NCBI GenBank assembly: GCA_963750395.1
Contig: CAVVQM010000015.1
Location: 62,001-126,000 of the forward strand
Reading direction: 5' to 3'
From: JADJPO01 sp963750395
Lineage (GTDB): Bacteria; Actinomycetota; Actinomycetes; Actinomycetales; Kineosporiaceae
Length of the DNA: 64,000 nt
Both the position numbers and the translations under genes were made by a program. Positions 17,046 to 26,000 of this stretch are shown piece by piece; the first letter of the stretch is position 1, and every line of letters starts with the position of its first letter. Below the pieces are notes generated by a model that worked only from the letters and a program-made list of their open reading frames with translations, was not told where the DNA came from and did not search any database.

Positions 17046-17623
17046 CGTCGGCGCAGGTGCGCCCGGGTACGCGATCGGTGGCCGTCGCGGTGTTCGCCGC
17101 CACGGTGGTGCAGTTGGCGATCGGCGCACTCGTGCCTGGGCTGCAGCAGTTCGAGGGCAAGGCGTTCGGTGCCCGGCTGATCGCCTACCCGCTGATGATG
17201 CTGCTCGTCCCGGGGTGGTGGTGGCTGGTGCACCGGAGTCGTCGCGCCCCGGTGCCCTGGGGGGCCTTCGCGCTGGTGATGGCCCCGTTCCTGATCGACG
17301 TCACCGGCAACACGATGGACCTCTACGACCGCGTCTGGTGGTGGGACGACGCGAACCACCTGGTCAACTGGATGCTGCTCTGCGCCGGAATCGGGCTTCT
17401 GGTGGCCACCGGTCTGCCCCGGGCCTGGCAGCAGGTCGTGCTGGTCACCGGGATCGGGGCGGCGCTGGCGATCGGGTGGGAGTTGGGGGAGTGGTACACG
17501 TTCATCCGGCACGGGACCGAACTGGAGACGGCCTACACCGACACCCTGGGCGATGAGGCGCTCGGCACCGTCGGCGGGCTGCTGGCCGGTCTGTGGGTCG
17601 CGCGGCGGCGGGTCGTCTCGTGA
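17042..17623 (+). CDS. Polytopic membrane protein of unknown function
   Basis: 193 residues from GTG 17042, overlapping the nfo stop (GTGA). About five hydrophobic segments, with Trp- and Asp-rich loops: DLYDRVWWWDDANHLVNW (about 83-100) and WELGEWYTFIRHGTELETAY (about 142-161), then DTLGDEALGTVGGLLAG before the last helix. Conserved acidic and aromatic residues at the membrane face suggest a metal or lipid site; the pattern is reminiscent of DUF2238-type membrane proteins, but I cannot name the family with confidence. It overlaps pth2 by four bases. Confidence 0.75.
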   Translation: MTSAQVRPGTRSVAVAVFAATVVQLAIGALVPGLQQFEGKAFGARLIAYPLMMLLVPGWWWLVHRSRRAPVPWGAFALVMAPFLIDVTGNTMDLYDRVWWWDDANHLVNWMLLCAGIGLLVATGLPRAWQQVVLVTGIGAALAIGWELGEWYTFIRHGTELETAYTDTLGDEALGTVGGLLAGLWVARRRVVS

Positions 17624-18030
17624 GCGATCCGGCGCCCGAGGAGGTCAAGCAGGTGATCGTGATCCGGCGCGACCTGCGAATGCGGCGGGGCAAGGAGATC
17701 GCCCAGGGTGCACACGCCTCGTCCGCCTGGATCGTCTCCGCCGTGGCCGAGTCCGTCGACCCGGCGACCGGTCGGGCCGTCGTGGTGCTCGACCCCGTGG
17801 CCCGGGTCTGGGTGACCTCGTCCTGGCGCAAGGTCGCGCTGCAGGTCCGGTCCGAGCAGGAGCTCCTGGAGCTGCATGTGGCGGCACAGGCACGGGGACT
17901 GCGCTCGCACCTGGTCCGCGACTCCGGCCGCACGGAGTTCGCGGGCGTGCCCACTGTCACGGCACTGGCCATCGGCCCCGACCTGGCGGCGGCGATCGAC
18001 GAGATCACCGGCGACCTGGCGCTCTACTGA
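17620..18030 (+). CDS. Pth2-family peptidyl-tRNA hydrolase
   Basis: 136 residues from GTG 17620 (GTGA overlap). The N-terminal pattern KQVIVIRRDLRMRRGKEIAQGAHAS matches the Pth2 fold (archaeal/eukaryotic type), where RRGK and QGAHA line the active site; VTALAIGPDLAAAIDEITG closes the domain as in that family. Members release peptides from stalled peptidyl-tRNA. Actinobacteria usually carry the bacterial Pth too, so this is probably a second enzyme. Last gene of the overlap chain that begins at metF; it converges with the next gene at a distance of 5 bp. Confidence 0.82.
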   Translation: MSDPAPEEVKQVIVIRRDLRMRRGKEIAQGAHASSAWIVSAVAESVDPATGRAVVVLDPVARVWVTSSWRKVALQVRSEQELLELHVAAQARGLRSHLVRDSGRTEFAGVPTVTALAIGPDLAAAIDEITGDLALY

Positions 18031-18035
18031 CGCCG

Positions 18036-18512
18036 TCACCGCTGCAGGAGGCGCCCGAACCGCCTGAGGTGCCGGCTGTCCAGCCAGAGCAGGAAGAGTC
18101 CCTGGACGACGACGGCCAGCCCGTCCCCGGTCCGCCCCTGTCGAGTCGCCGCAGCGCCGCCGGCGACGTAGCCGGCGTCCAGCCCGGTGTTGACGGCGAG
18201 GACGGCGTGCAGCCGCCGTGCCCGCCGGGTCGCTGCGTCGTCAGGCGAGCCGCCCCGGACCTCGGAACGCGCCGCTCCGGACCGTTCGGCACCGGCCGCG
18301 CCGACCGCCGCGATGAGCAGCTCGACGCCGACCCAGGCCAGGGTCTGCCGCCCGAACCGGGTCACCTGCCCGCGGTCGCCGCGACCGCCGATGACCAGGG
18401 CGGCCGCCGCGGCCGCCGCGGAGACCGTCGCCCCCGTCGCCAGCTCACCGACGAGTCGGCGTTCGGCGGCGGCGAGGTGCAGGCTGCGCTGCGCGGTGTC
18501 GTCGAGGCTCAT
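18036..18512 (-). CDS. Small membrane protein, DUF6992-like
   Basis: 158 residues. ATG 18512 is chosen because GGAGG lies 7 nt upstream and the ATG overlaps the stop of the preceding gene (ATGA). Four hydrophobic segments are visible; RFGRQTLAWVGVELLIAAVG in the middle resembles actinobacterial DUF6992 proteins, and the C-terminus LLWLDSRHLRRFGRLL is basic. No function is known. It is transcribed with the DUF4126 gene. Confidence 0.72.
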   Translation of the reverse strand: MSLDDTAQRSLHLAAAERRLVGELATGATVSAAAAAAALVIGGRGDRGQVTRFGRQTLAWVGVELLIAAVGAAGAERSGAARSEVRGGSPDDAATRRARRLHAVLAVNTGLDAGYVAGGAAATRQGRTGDGLAVVVQGLFLLWLDSRHLRRFGRLLQR

Positions 18513-19117
18513 CCAGATCCCTCCGGGCCAGGGGTGTTGTCCCGCCGGCGGAACCCGGCCATCGCCACCCGCAGCCGGCTGAGCCGGCGCAGGGCGAACA
18601 ACGCGAGGCTGATCCCGAGGACGAGCGCGGTCGCGGCCAGGATCGCCGCCAACCACGGGTTGAGCACACCCAGGGTGACCATCCCCAGCACGGCGGCGTC
18701 CTCGGACGTGCTCACCGCGACGTTGCTGACCGGCTCGGGTGAGGTGTTCACCGCCGCCCGCAGGGTGGCCTTGACCGAGTGGCTGGCCAGGGCGACCAGG
18801 GCGGCGATCCCGGCCGCGACCGCCTCGTTCAGGGTGCCGGCCTGCCCCGCGAGCAGGGCACCCACGGCCGCCGCCAGGGCGGGCCGGATCACGGTGTGGA
18901 CGGTGTCCCAGGCCGAGTCCAGATAGGGGATCTTGTCGGCCACCAGGTCGAGCGCCGTCAGCACCGCCGCGGCGATCAGGACGTCGGTCCGCTCCAGGGC
19001 CGGGGGAACGCCGTCCGCGCCGGCGTAGCGGCCGAAGAGGCCGAGCAGCAGCACGACCGCGTAGCTGTTCAGCCCGCTCGCCCAGCCACTGCTGAACACC
19101 CAGGGCAGCACCTCCAT
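18509..19117 (-). CDS. DUF4126 domain-containing membrane protein
   Basis: 202 residues with about five transmembrane helices. The N-terminus SGWASGLNSYAVVLLLGLFG, ALDLVADKIPYLDSAWDTVH and the helix starting AAGIAALVALASHSVKATLR are characteristic of DUF4126. The conserved Asp-Lys-Ile-Pro motif lies at the membrane interface. Function unknown. Overlaps the downstream small membrane protein by four bases; the alpha/beta hydrolase stop lies 1 bp upstream, so the four genes 18036-20542 probably form one leftward operon. Confidence 0.85.
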   Translation of the reverse strand: MEVLPWVFSSGWASGLNSYAVVLLLGLFGRYAGADGVPPALERTDVLIAAAVLTALDLVADKIPYLDSAWDTVHTVIRPALAAAVGALLAGQAGTLNEAVAAGIAALVALASHSVKATLRAAVNTSPEPVSNVAVSTSEDAAVLGMVTLGVLNPWLAAILAATALVLGISLALFALRRLSRLRVAMAGFRRRDNTPGPEGSG

Positions 19118-19118
19118 C

Positions 19119-20012
19119 TCAGCCGCCGTCCACGGTCCGGCCCGCGACCTGCCCGACCAGGTCGTCGATCACCGAGATGCTCGCGCGGGGCGCGTCCCAC
19201 ATCGGCACGTGACCGCAGCGATCCAGCCGGACCCATCGCGCGTGGGCCGGGGCAAGGGTGTGCGCCTGCGCGCCCCCGGGCAGGATCAGATCGCGGTCCC
19301 CGAAGACGATCGTGGTCGGCGCCTCGACCTGGCCCGCTCGTTCGAACCGACGATGGCAGGCGGACTCGAGGATGCGCTCGTAGCTGGTGCAGCGGGCCAC
19401 CCCGTCCACCGAGGATCGCGCCAGGGTCGGCGTCAGATCCTGCGGCCGCACACACACCGAGGACAGGGCGACCCGTCGGGCCACCGGATTGCTCAGCAGG
19501 GGATCGACCATCCAGCCCAGCCGGCGCGCGGCAGCCCGGCTGCCCAGCAGCAACGGGCCGGGGGGCAGCGGCCTGGACCGCAGACCGGCCGGCGCCAGGG
19601 CGACGAGGCCGGCGGCCGCGCCGGCGGCGGCCATCTCCAGACCGATCCAGCCGCCGAGGGAGTTGCCGACCACGATCGGGTTCGCCGTCTCCAGCTCGAT
19701 GCAGGCCCGGATCACGTGACCGGCGAGCGAGGCGCAGTCGGCCCTGGCGGCGGCGGCCAGCGGGTCCGACAGTCCGTGACCGGGTAGGTCGAGCACGATC
19801 AGGTGGTAGCGCGTGGCGAGTTCGGGGACCATCGTGGCCCAGGCCGACCGCCGCGAGCCGACGCCGTGCACCAGCACCAGGGTCGCCGCCGAGTCGGCGG
19901 GTTGGCCGAGGCGGGTGACGGCGAGCCCCAAGATGTGATCGGTGGCTGCGGCGTCCAGCAGTTCGACCGCCTCGTCGGTGGTCATCGGGACCGCGGCGTA
20001 GGTCACGCTCAT
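19119..20012 (-). CDS. Alpha/beta hydrolase
   Basis: 297 residues from ATG 20012, which overlaps the upstream ybaK-like stop (ATGA). Motifs: LVLVHGVGSRRSAW (oxyanion loop), LDLPGHGLSD, nucleophile elbow VVGNSLGGW (Ser about residue 119), acid FGDRDLILP, and His in CGHVPMWDAPRA. The triad is complete and the fold is of the haloalkane dehalogenase/esterase/C-C hydrolase group; no halide-binding Trp pair can be judged by eye, so the substrate is unassigned. Not secreted by sequence. Confidence 0.82.
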   Translation of the reverse strand: MSVTYAAVPMTTDEAVELLDAAATDHILGLAVTRLGQPADSAATLVLVHGVGSRRSAWATMVPELATRYHLIVLDLPGHGLSDPLAAAARADCASLAGHVIRACIELETANPIVVGNSLGGWIGLEMAAAGAAAGLVALAPAGLRSRPLPPGPLLLGSRAAARRLGWMVDPLLSNPVARRVALSSVCVRPQDLTPTLARSSVDGVARCTSYERILESACHRRFERAGQVEAPTTIVFGDRDLILPGGAQAHTLAPAHARWVRLDRCGHVPMWDAPRASISVIDDLVGQVAGRTVDGG

Positions 20013-20542
20013 GCCACGGTGGCAGCGGTGCCACCGGTGATCCGCACCAGCTCCTCGAAGCTGGTCGGGAACACCGTACGGGCGTGGCCGGCGGCCGCCC
20101 AGACCTCGTCGTAGGCGGCCAATGCCGAGTCGACGAGGGTCTCGATCGGCGTCAGATGGCCCACGGGTGCGACCCCACCGATGACGAAACCCGTTCTCTG
20201 GCGGACGAATTCGGCGTCTGCCCGGTCCAGGCCGGCCACGTTCAGCAGCGCGGCGACGGCTTCGGTGTCCACGCGGTGGGCACCCGAGGTCAGGACGAGC
20301 ACCGGGCGCCGCCCGTCCGCGGCGCCGGGGTCGCAGACCGAGAAGACCAGGGAGTTGGCGATCTGGCCGACCTCGACCCCGAGTTGCTCGGCGGCGGCCG
20401 CGGCGGTCCGGGCGTGCTCGTCCAGGACGACGACCTGGCCGGTCGCGCCCGCGTCCGCCAGGGTGGCGCGAACCCGCTGGACGGCGGGATGCTCGGTCAC
20501 GGCCGAGGCGGTCGACGGTGGGGGCTGGGCACTCCGCGTCAT
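20009..20542 (-). CDS. YbaK/EbsC family aminoacyl-tRNA editing protein
   Basis: 177 residues. YbaK/ProX-type domain: QVVVLDEHARTAAAAAEQLG, VGQIANSLVF, VLVLTSGAHRVD, and FVIGGVAPVGH, the last being the conserved G-G-V-x-P-x-G/H loop. Family members deacylate mischarged tRNAs such as Cys- or Ala-tRNA(Pro). A second YbaK homologue starts beyond the right edge of the window (63880), so the two probably differ in substrate. First gene of the leftward set ending at 18036. Confidence 0.85.
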   Translation of the reverse strand: MTRSAQPPPSTASAVTEHPAVQRVRATLADAGATGQVVVLDEHARTAAAAAEQLGVEVGQIANSLVFSVCDPGAADGRRPVLVLTSGAHRVDTEAVAALLNVAGLDRADAEFVRQRTGFVIGGVAPVGHLTPIETLVDSALAAYDEVWAAAGHARTVFPTSFEELVRITGGTAATVA

Positions 20543-20598
20543 GCAGTGGACGATAACCGCCGTGGGTCCTCACCGACCGGCCGGGCCGTGGATCGGGA

Positions 20599-21837
20599 TC
20601 AGGTCGGCTTCTCGGCCTTGTCGATCGTGGCGATCTCACGCCGCCGTCCCAGGTCGGTCTCGACCCGTTCCAGCAGGTCCAGCACAGCCATCGCCGCCCA
20701 GACCCGGTTGCGGCCGGCACCGGACAGCTCGGTGAGCACGCCGGCGTCGGTGAGCCGCTCGACCGCGACATAGATGTTCTTGTCGGCGACCTGGCCCGTC
20801 ATCGTCCGCAGGCTGTCGATGTCGACCACCGGTTGACGCAGCAGCGCCTCGATCAGCCGGGCCGGTGCGGAACCGGCCCGGGGACGGACGGCGGCGTGCC
20901 ACCGCTCGCGCAGTGCGGCGAGGTCGCCGGCCAGGGCCAGTCCGGCCGAGGCGGCCCGCGTGGCGGCTGCGCCGAACAGGGCCAGCCAGGTCTCGAGATC
21001 GCCCGCGCGGTAGGCGTTCAGGCCGGCGAAGTAGCCCTGTACGTCCGCCAGCAGCACTGTCGAGATCGGCACCACGGTGCGCCGGACGAGGTCGCGGTGC
21101 CGCAGGACGACGTGCACCAGGGCCCGGCCGGTGCGCCCGTTGCCGTCGGTGAAAGGATGGATGGTCTCGAACTGGGCGTGTGCGACCCCCGCCTGGGCGA
21201 TCGGGTCGAGGTCGGTGCGGTTGCAGAAGGCGACCAGGTCGGCGACCAGCGCCGGCACCCGCTCGGGTGGCGGGGGCACGAACAGCGCGCCGTGCGGTGA
21301 GAGGTCACCACCACCGACCCAGTTCTGCATGGTTCGCAGCCGTCCGGCCCAGCCACCCTCGTAGGGGTCTGCCTCCATCAGCAATCGGTGCAGATGCAGC
21401 AGATCGGCCACGTGGTAGGGGGTCTCGGGACGAGCGTGGGTCACCGCCGCCGTCATCGCGCGCACGTTCGCGGCGACGTGTGCCGCCGCTGTCGCGACCG
21501 GGACGCCGCGGAGCATCGCCATGCCGAGCTCGCGCTGGCTGGCGGCCAGGTGCTCGATCTTGGATGAGGCCACCGACTCCGAACGCAGGAGTGCACCGGC
21601 CAGTGCGGTCAGATCGATCTGCGCTCCGTCGTCGAGCAGGCTGACGGTCTCGGCGGCCGCGGCGAGCACCGGAGCGGTCGCGCCGGGCCGTACCGGCCGG
21701 TCGGCGATCCCGGGGACGACGCTGACCTTGACCCGGTCCGGTGTTCGGCCCGGAGTCCGGTCCGGCTGCCAGGGTGATTCCCAGACGCGCCATTCCCACC
21801 CCAGCGCGGGCCAGTCCGGTGCTGATCCAGCCGTCAC
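20599..21837 (-). CDS. Fic family protein (probable AMP transferase)
   Basis: 412 residues from GTG 21837: GGAGG abuts an ATG at 21843 but is 6 nt before this GTG, so the GTG is the better start. The Fic core FETIHPFTDGNGRTGRAL (about 225-242) is the HPFx(D/E)GNGRxxR motif; the His takes the hydroxyl proton and the motif binds ATP phosphates. Near residue 93 the helix reads SSKIEH, which resembles the class II inhibitory motif (S/T)xxxE(G/N) except that His replaces Gly/Asn. The C-terminal 90 residues look like a winged helix. Most Fic enzymes AMPylate Tyr or Thr; the target is unknown. It diverges from the SOS-controlled operon at 22263. Confidence 0.9.
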   Translation of the reverse strand: MTAGSAPDWPALGWEWRVWESPWQPDRTPGRTPDRVKVSVVPGIADRPVRPGATAPVLAAAAETVSLLDDGAQIDLTALAGALLRSESVASSKIEHLAASQRELGMAMLRGVPVATAAAHVAANVRAMTAAVTHARPETPYHVADLLHLHRLLMEADPYEGGWAGRLRTMQNWVGGGDLSPHGALFVPPPPERVPALVADLVAFCNRTDLDPIAQAGVAHAQFETIHPFTDGNGRTGRALVHVVLRHRDLVRRTVVPISTVLLADVQGYFAGLNAYRAGDLETWLALFGAAATRAASAGLALAGDLAALRERWHAAVRPRAGSAPARLIEALLRQPVVDIDSLRTMTGQVADKNIYVAVERLTDAGVLTELSGAGRNRVWAAMAVLDLLERVETDLGRRREIATIDKAEKPT

Positions 21838-21992
21838 CAGCATCCTCCTTGTTTACGTTTAGCTCGCTCTATCGTAATCATGAAAGCACATCGTTACGCG
21901 TCGGCCGGGCCGCGCCAGGGGGCGTCGCGGCTCTCGGGTGGGGGGTCGATCGACCCGGGGTGGGGTCGGCTGAACGGAGTGTCTGTGCGCTG

Positions 21993-22020
21993 TTGACACC
22001 CCCTCCGAGCGGTGTAGAGT
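21993..22020 (+). promoter_or_regulatory. Sigma-70-type promoter of the DNA-damage operon
   Basis: Perfect -35 TTGACA (21993-21998), 16-bp spacer, -10 TAGAGT (22015-22020) preceded by TG. The predicted start, near 22027, falls just before the LexA box, so LexA would block the promoter. Confidence 0.75.
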
Positions 22021-22029
22021 TTCTGGAGT

Positions 22030-22045
22030 TCGAACAATTGTTCGA
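22030..22045. promoter_or_regulatory. LexA-binding site (SOS box)
   Basis: TCGAACAATTGTTCGA is a perfect 16-bp palindrome matching the actinobacterial/Gram-positive SOS consensus CGAACxxxxGTTCG. It lies at the start of transcription for the rightward operon DUF6504-HEPN-dnaE2 and about 190 bp from fic. Confidence 0.88.
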
Positions 22046-22262
22046 TACCTCGGCCGGGGGATCGCGAACCTTCGGCCGCTGGTGGGCCCGTGGCGGGGCG
22101 ACTCGACCCCGGCCCGTCACGGGCTCACCCGGGTCCGGGGCGGGCGTGGGGAAGCGTCCCGCCCCGGGCCGACGGGTCGAGATGTCCCGCTTCCCAGGGA
22201 CGAGTCAGGTATGTCGTCCGGGTCCTGAGCAGCAGGCCCGTGAGTCGGGAAGAGGTAGTCAG

Positions 22263-22580
22263 ATGTCGCGACGCGTCACAGAGGTGGTCCATGTCGGTGT
22301 TCAGGACCATCGGCCGATGGCCTTCAGCTGGCGGGGAAACCGCTACGTGGTGAACGAGGTGCTCGGGCACTGGAGAGAACGCCGGTCCTGGTGGACCAGC
22401 GAGGTACCGGCTCCCCGCGGTCGGCGGGAGGCGCTGGCCGAGGAGTACGAGGTCTGGCGGGTGGAGGCGATCCGCACCTTCAGCGGATTGCACACGGCAA
22501 CAGGTGTTTACGACCTCTGTCACGCCTCCGCATCCCGCCCGGACATCGGCTCCTGGCGTCTGCTCCGCGTCGTCGACTGA
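22263..22580 (+). CDS. DUF6504 family protein
   Basis: 105 residues from ATG 22263, with GAAGAGG upstream. The segment PMAFSWRGNRYVVNEVLGHW (about 18-37) and the Trp-rich continuation match the DUF6504 family of small actinobacterial proteins. The family frequently occurs next to dnaE2/imuB mutasome genes, and here it is the first gene behind the LexA box, 28 bp ahead of the HEPN gene. Function unknown; by association, damage-inducible replication. Confidence 0.8.
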   Translation: MSRRVTEVVHVGVQDHRPMAFSWRGNRYVVNEVLGHWRERRSWWTSEVPAPRGRREALAEEYEVWRVEAIRTFSGLHTATGVYDLCHASASRPDIGSWRLLRVVD

Positions 22581-22608
22581 TCCGAACCCATGGAGGACGA
22601 GAGAGAAT

Positions 22609-23076
22609 ATGACCACGATGACTCTGCCCCGGCCGTCGTCCCACTCCGGTGCGAGAGCGGCCCGATCGGCTCCGGTGCCGATCGGGGCGATGACCCTGTT
22701 GGATCGTTCCGCGGCCGGACTGCTGCAGGCGTGCTCCGCATCCACTGCGGCGGAGCGCTATGTCGGCGCTCATCTCGCCGCACTTCGCTCGGCGGCCGCG
22801 GTCCTCGCCGTCCGCGGACGTACCGGCCGGGGCGGTCCGCGCAGCGTCTGGGAGCTGGTTCCCCGGGTGGCCCCGGAGCTGACCGAATGGGCGGCCTTCT
22901 TCGATGCGACCGCATCCCGGCGGGCGGCCATCGAGGCCGACCGGGGGAAGCCCGTCACCCCACGGGAGGCCGACGACCTGCTCCGTGAGTCCGAGGCGTT
23001 CCAGCACGCGGTGGAGGCCACTCTCGGTCTGCCTCAATACCCGGTGTTGCCCGATGCCGTCCCGTCCTGCGGCTGA
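22609..23076 (+). CDS. SAV_6107-type HEPN domain protein
   Basis: 155 residues from ATG 22609. All-helical: LLDRSAAGLLQACSASTAAE, YVGAHLAALRSAAAVLAVRG, SVWELVPRVAPELTEWAAFF and LLRESEAFQHAVEATLGL follow the pattern of the actinobacterial SAV_6107 HEPN family. RESEAFQH fits the Rx4-6H motif of HEPN ribonucleases, though I cannot tell from one sequence whether it is conserved. These genes usually neighbour dnaE2. The 3' end overlaps dnaE2 by 23 nt, so translation is coupled. Role in damage response unknown. Confidence 0.78.
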   Translation: MTTMTLPRPSSHSGARAARSAPVPIGAMTLLDRSAAGLLQACSASTAAERYVGAHLAALRSAAAVLAVRGRTGRGGPRSVWELVPRVAPELTEWAAFFDATASRRAAIEADRGKPVTPREADDLLRESEAFQHAVEATLGLPQYPVLPDAVPSCG

Positions 23077-26000
23077 CTTCACGCACCTGCACGTCGCCTC
23101 CGGTTATTCGCTGCGCCACGGGGCCTCCAGTCCGGCCGAACTGGTCGAGACGGCGGCCGGGAACGGCATGTCCGCGCTTGCTCTGACCGATCGCGACGGC
23201 CTGTACGGGTCGGTCAAGTTCGTCCGCGCCTGTCAGGCCGCCGGGATCAGCCCGCTGCTCGGGGTGGACCTCGCTGTGGAGCCGGTGATCGCCGCCCCGG
23301 GCACGGAGCGGGCGCCGGGGCAGTCGCCCTCCAGGCGCACTCCGGCCCGCGGTGGCAGGACCGTCGATCCACGCCACCCACGGGTGACGGTGCTGGCTCT
23401 CGGGGGCGGGGCGGACGAGGGCCGACTGGCGGGCGAGGGCTGGGGTCGGCTGTGCCAGTTGGTCTCGGCCGTCCACCTGAGGGGCGAGCGAGGGGCTCCG
23501 GTGGCCACGGCGAACCTGATCGCAGCGCACTCCGGGGACGGCTCCCTCACCGGGCCGGGCGGAGCGGCACCGAGGAAGCACGGTCCGCCGATGCTCGCCG
23601 TCCTGCTCGGTCCGGACTCCGAGGTCGGCCGGGCGGCGTTGGCCCGCCGTCCGGATCTCGCCCTGGCTCTCCTGCAGGCCTGGCACCGGTCGTTGCCGGA
23701 CGCCGTCCTGGCGGTGGAGGTGGTCTGTCATCAGGGTCGGCCCGGGGGTCCGCTCAGCCTCGGTCACGCCGCCCGGATGCTGACCCTGGCCCGACGTGCC
23801 GGCCTGCCCGCGGTGCTCAGCAACGCCGTTCGTCATGCCCACCCGGACGACGCCGTCACCGTCGACGTCCTGGACGCCGCGAGACGTCTGGTTCCTCTGC
23901 ATGCCCGGCACCTGGACCGGGTCAGCGGCGCCGGTCACCTCACCTCGGTCGCGCAGATGACCGTCCTGGCCGCGCAGATCGCCGACGCGGCCGGCGAGGG
24001 GGACGATGGACGGCGACTGCTGGCGGACACCGCTGCCCTGGCCCTGCGCTGCAGGCTGGAAGCGGGCGGCGACCTCGGAATCGGCAGCGTCCACCTTCCG
24101 GAGCAGCACCTGCTCGGCCTGGGACCGCAGGAGGATCCCCTGGCCATGCTCCGCAAGAAGTGCGATGCGGCCATCTCGCACCACTATCCGGGGGCCGACC
24201 GGGCGTTGCTGCGCACGGTCACCGAGCGTCTCGAGGCCGAGGTGGCCACCATCGACTCACTCGGCTTCGCCTCCTACTTCCTCACCGTCGCACTGGTCTG
24301 CGAGGACATCCGGGCGATCGGGGTGCGGGCGGCCGCACGGGGATCCGGCGCCGGCAGCCTGGTCAACCACCTGCTCGGCATCTCAGGAGTCGATCCGATC
24401 CGGCACAACCTGCTGATGGAGCGCTTCCTCTCACCGTTGCGCGCCCAACTGCCGGACATCGACATCGACGTGGAATCCGCTCGGCGCGAGGAGGTCTACG
24501 CAGAGATCCTGAACCGGTTCGGTGCTGAACGGGTCAGCTGCGTCTCCATGATGGACACCTACCGGGTGCGGCACGCGATCCGGGACGCCGGTGCGGCCCT
24601 CGGCATGCCTCCCGACGAGATCGGCGCCATCGCCAAGGCATTCCCGCACATCCGGGCCCGGGACGTCCGCCCCGCCCTGGCCGAGTTGCCCGAACTGCGA
24701 CGCGCCGGTCTCGATGCGGCCCGCTTCGATCTGCTCTTCGACCTCGTGGAACGACTTGACGGGCTTCCCCGACACGTCGCCCTGCACCCGTGCGGGGTGC
24801 TGCTGTCCGACGCCTCACTGCTGAGGCGCACCCCGGTCGAGGCGAGCTGGCAGGGCCTGCCGATGAGTCAGTTCGACAAGGACGACGTCGAGGACCTCGG
24901 TCTGCTCAAGCTCGACGTTCTCGGAATCCGGATGCAATCGGCGATGTCCCATGCGATCTCCGAGGTGGCCCGGCTGGACGACGAGCAGGTCCACCTGGAC
25001 GCCGTCCCACTGGACGACGAGCCCACCTTCCGAATGATCCGCACCGCGCACACCCTGGGCTGCTTCCAGATCGAGTCGCCGGGTCAGCGCGAACTGATCG
25101 GACGCTTCGGCCCGCAGACGTTCACCGATCTCGTCATCGACATCTCCCTGTTCCGGCCAGGTCCGGTCAAGTCCGACATGATCACCCCGTTCCTGCGGGC
25201 CAGACACGGGTGGGAGGCGGTCGAGTACCTGCACCCGAGCCTGGTCGAGGCGCTGGAGGAGACCAGTGGAGTGGTGGTCTTCCACGAACAGGTACTACAG
25301 ATCGTCTCCAGGGTCACCGGGTGCACGCTGGCCCAGGCCGATGAGGTCCGCCGTGCGATGGGATCGGTGGAGGGCCAGCGTCGGGTCAAGGACTGGTTCC
25401 TGCCCACGGCTCGCGAACGTGGTTACGACGAGAACGACGTCAGCCGGATCTGGGAGGTCCTGGAGGCCTTCGCCTCGTTCGGCTTCTGCCGTGCCCACGC
25501 CGCCGCCTTCGCGTTGCCGACCTACCAGTCGGCCTGGTTGAAGACCCATCACCCGGCCGCCTTCCTGGCCGGGGTGCTCACCCACGACCCGGGCATGTAT
25601 CCGAAACGGCTCATCCTGGACGACGCCCGCAATCTCGGTATCGCGATCCTCCCGTTGGACGTCAACACCTCCGAACAGACGTATCGGGTCGAGCGGGTCG
25701 ACCCGGCTCCGGGTGTCGCTCGTCCCGGGCCGGACCTGCCCGACGGTCGCGGCTACGGCATCCGGCTGCCGTTCTCGGAGGTCAAGGGGATCTCCGAGGC
25801 CGAGGTCGTCCGATTGGTCGCCGGACGTCCCTTCGTCGATCTGGCCGATGTCCATCGACGGGCGGCGGCGTCGCGTCCGGTGCTCGAGAACCTCGTCATG
25901 GCCGGGGCCTTCGACACCCTCTACGGCCTGGACGTCGCGCTACCGGTCCGGCGGCGTGACCGGATCACCCGCCGTGACCTGTTGCTACAGATCGCCGAGC

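Larger units (their letters stand above)
21838..22262. other. Divergent control region between fic and the DNA-damage operon
   Basis: 425 bp without a convincing gene. The left part is unusually AT-rich for this genome (about 21845-21895). The right part holds a -35/-10 pair, a LexA box and a GC-rich leader of about 235 nt with several possible stems before ATG 22263. The leader has no open frame that looks coding. Confidence 0.7.

Noticed and set aside
22090..22353. Small open frame in the leader of the SOS operon
   Set aside because: Pro/Gly/Arg-rich translation without ribosome site or similarity; overlaps the DUF6504 start in another frame.
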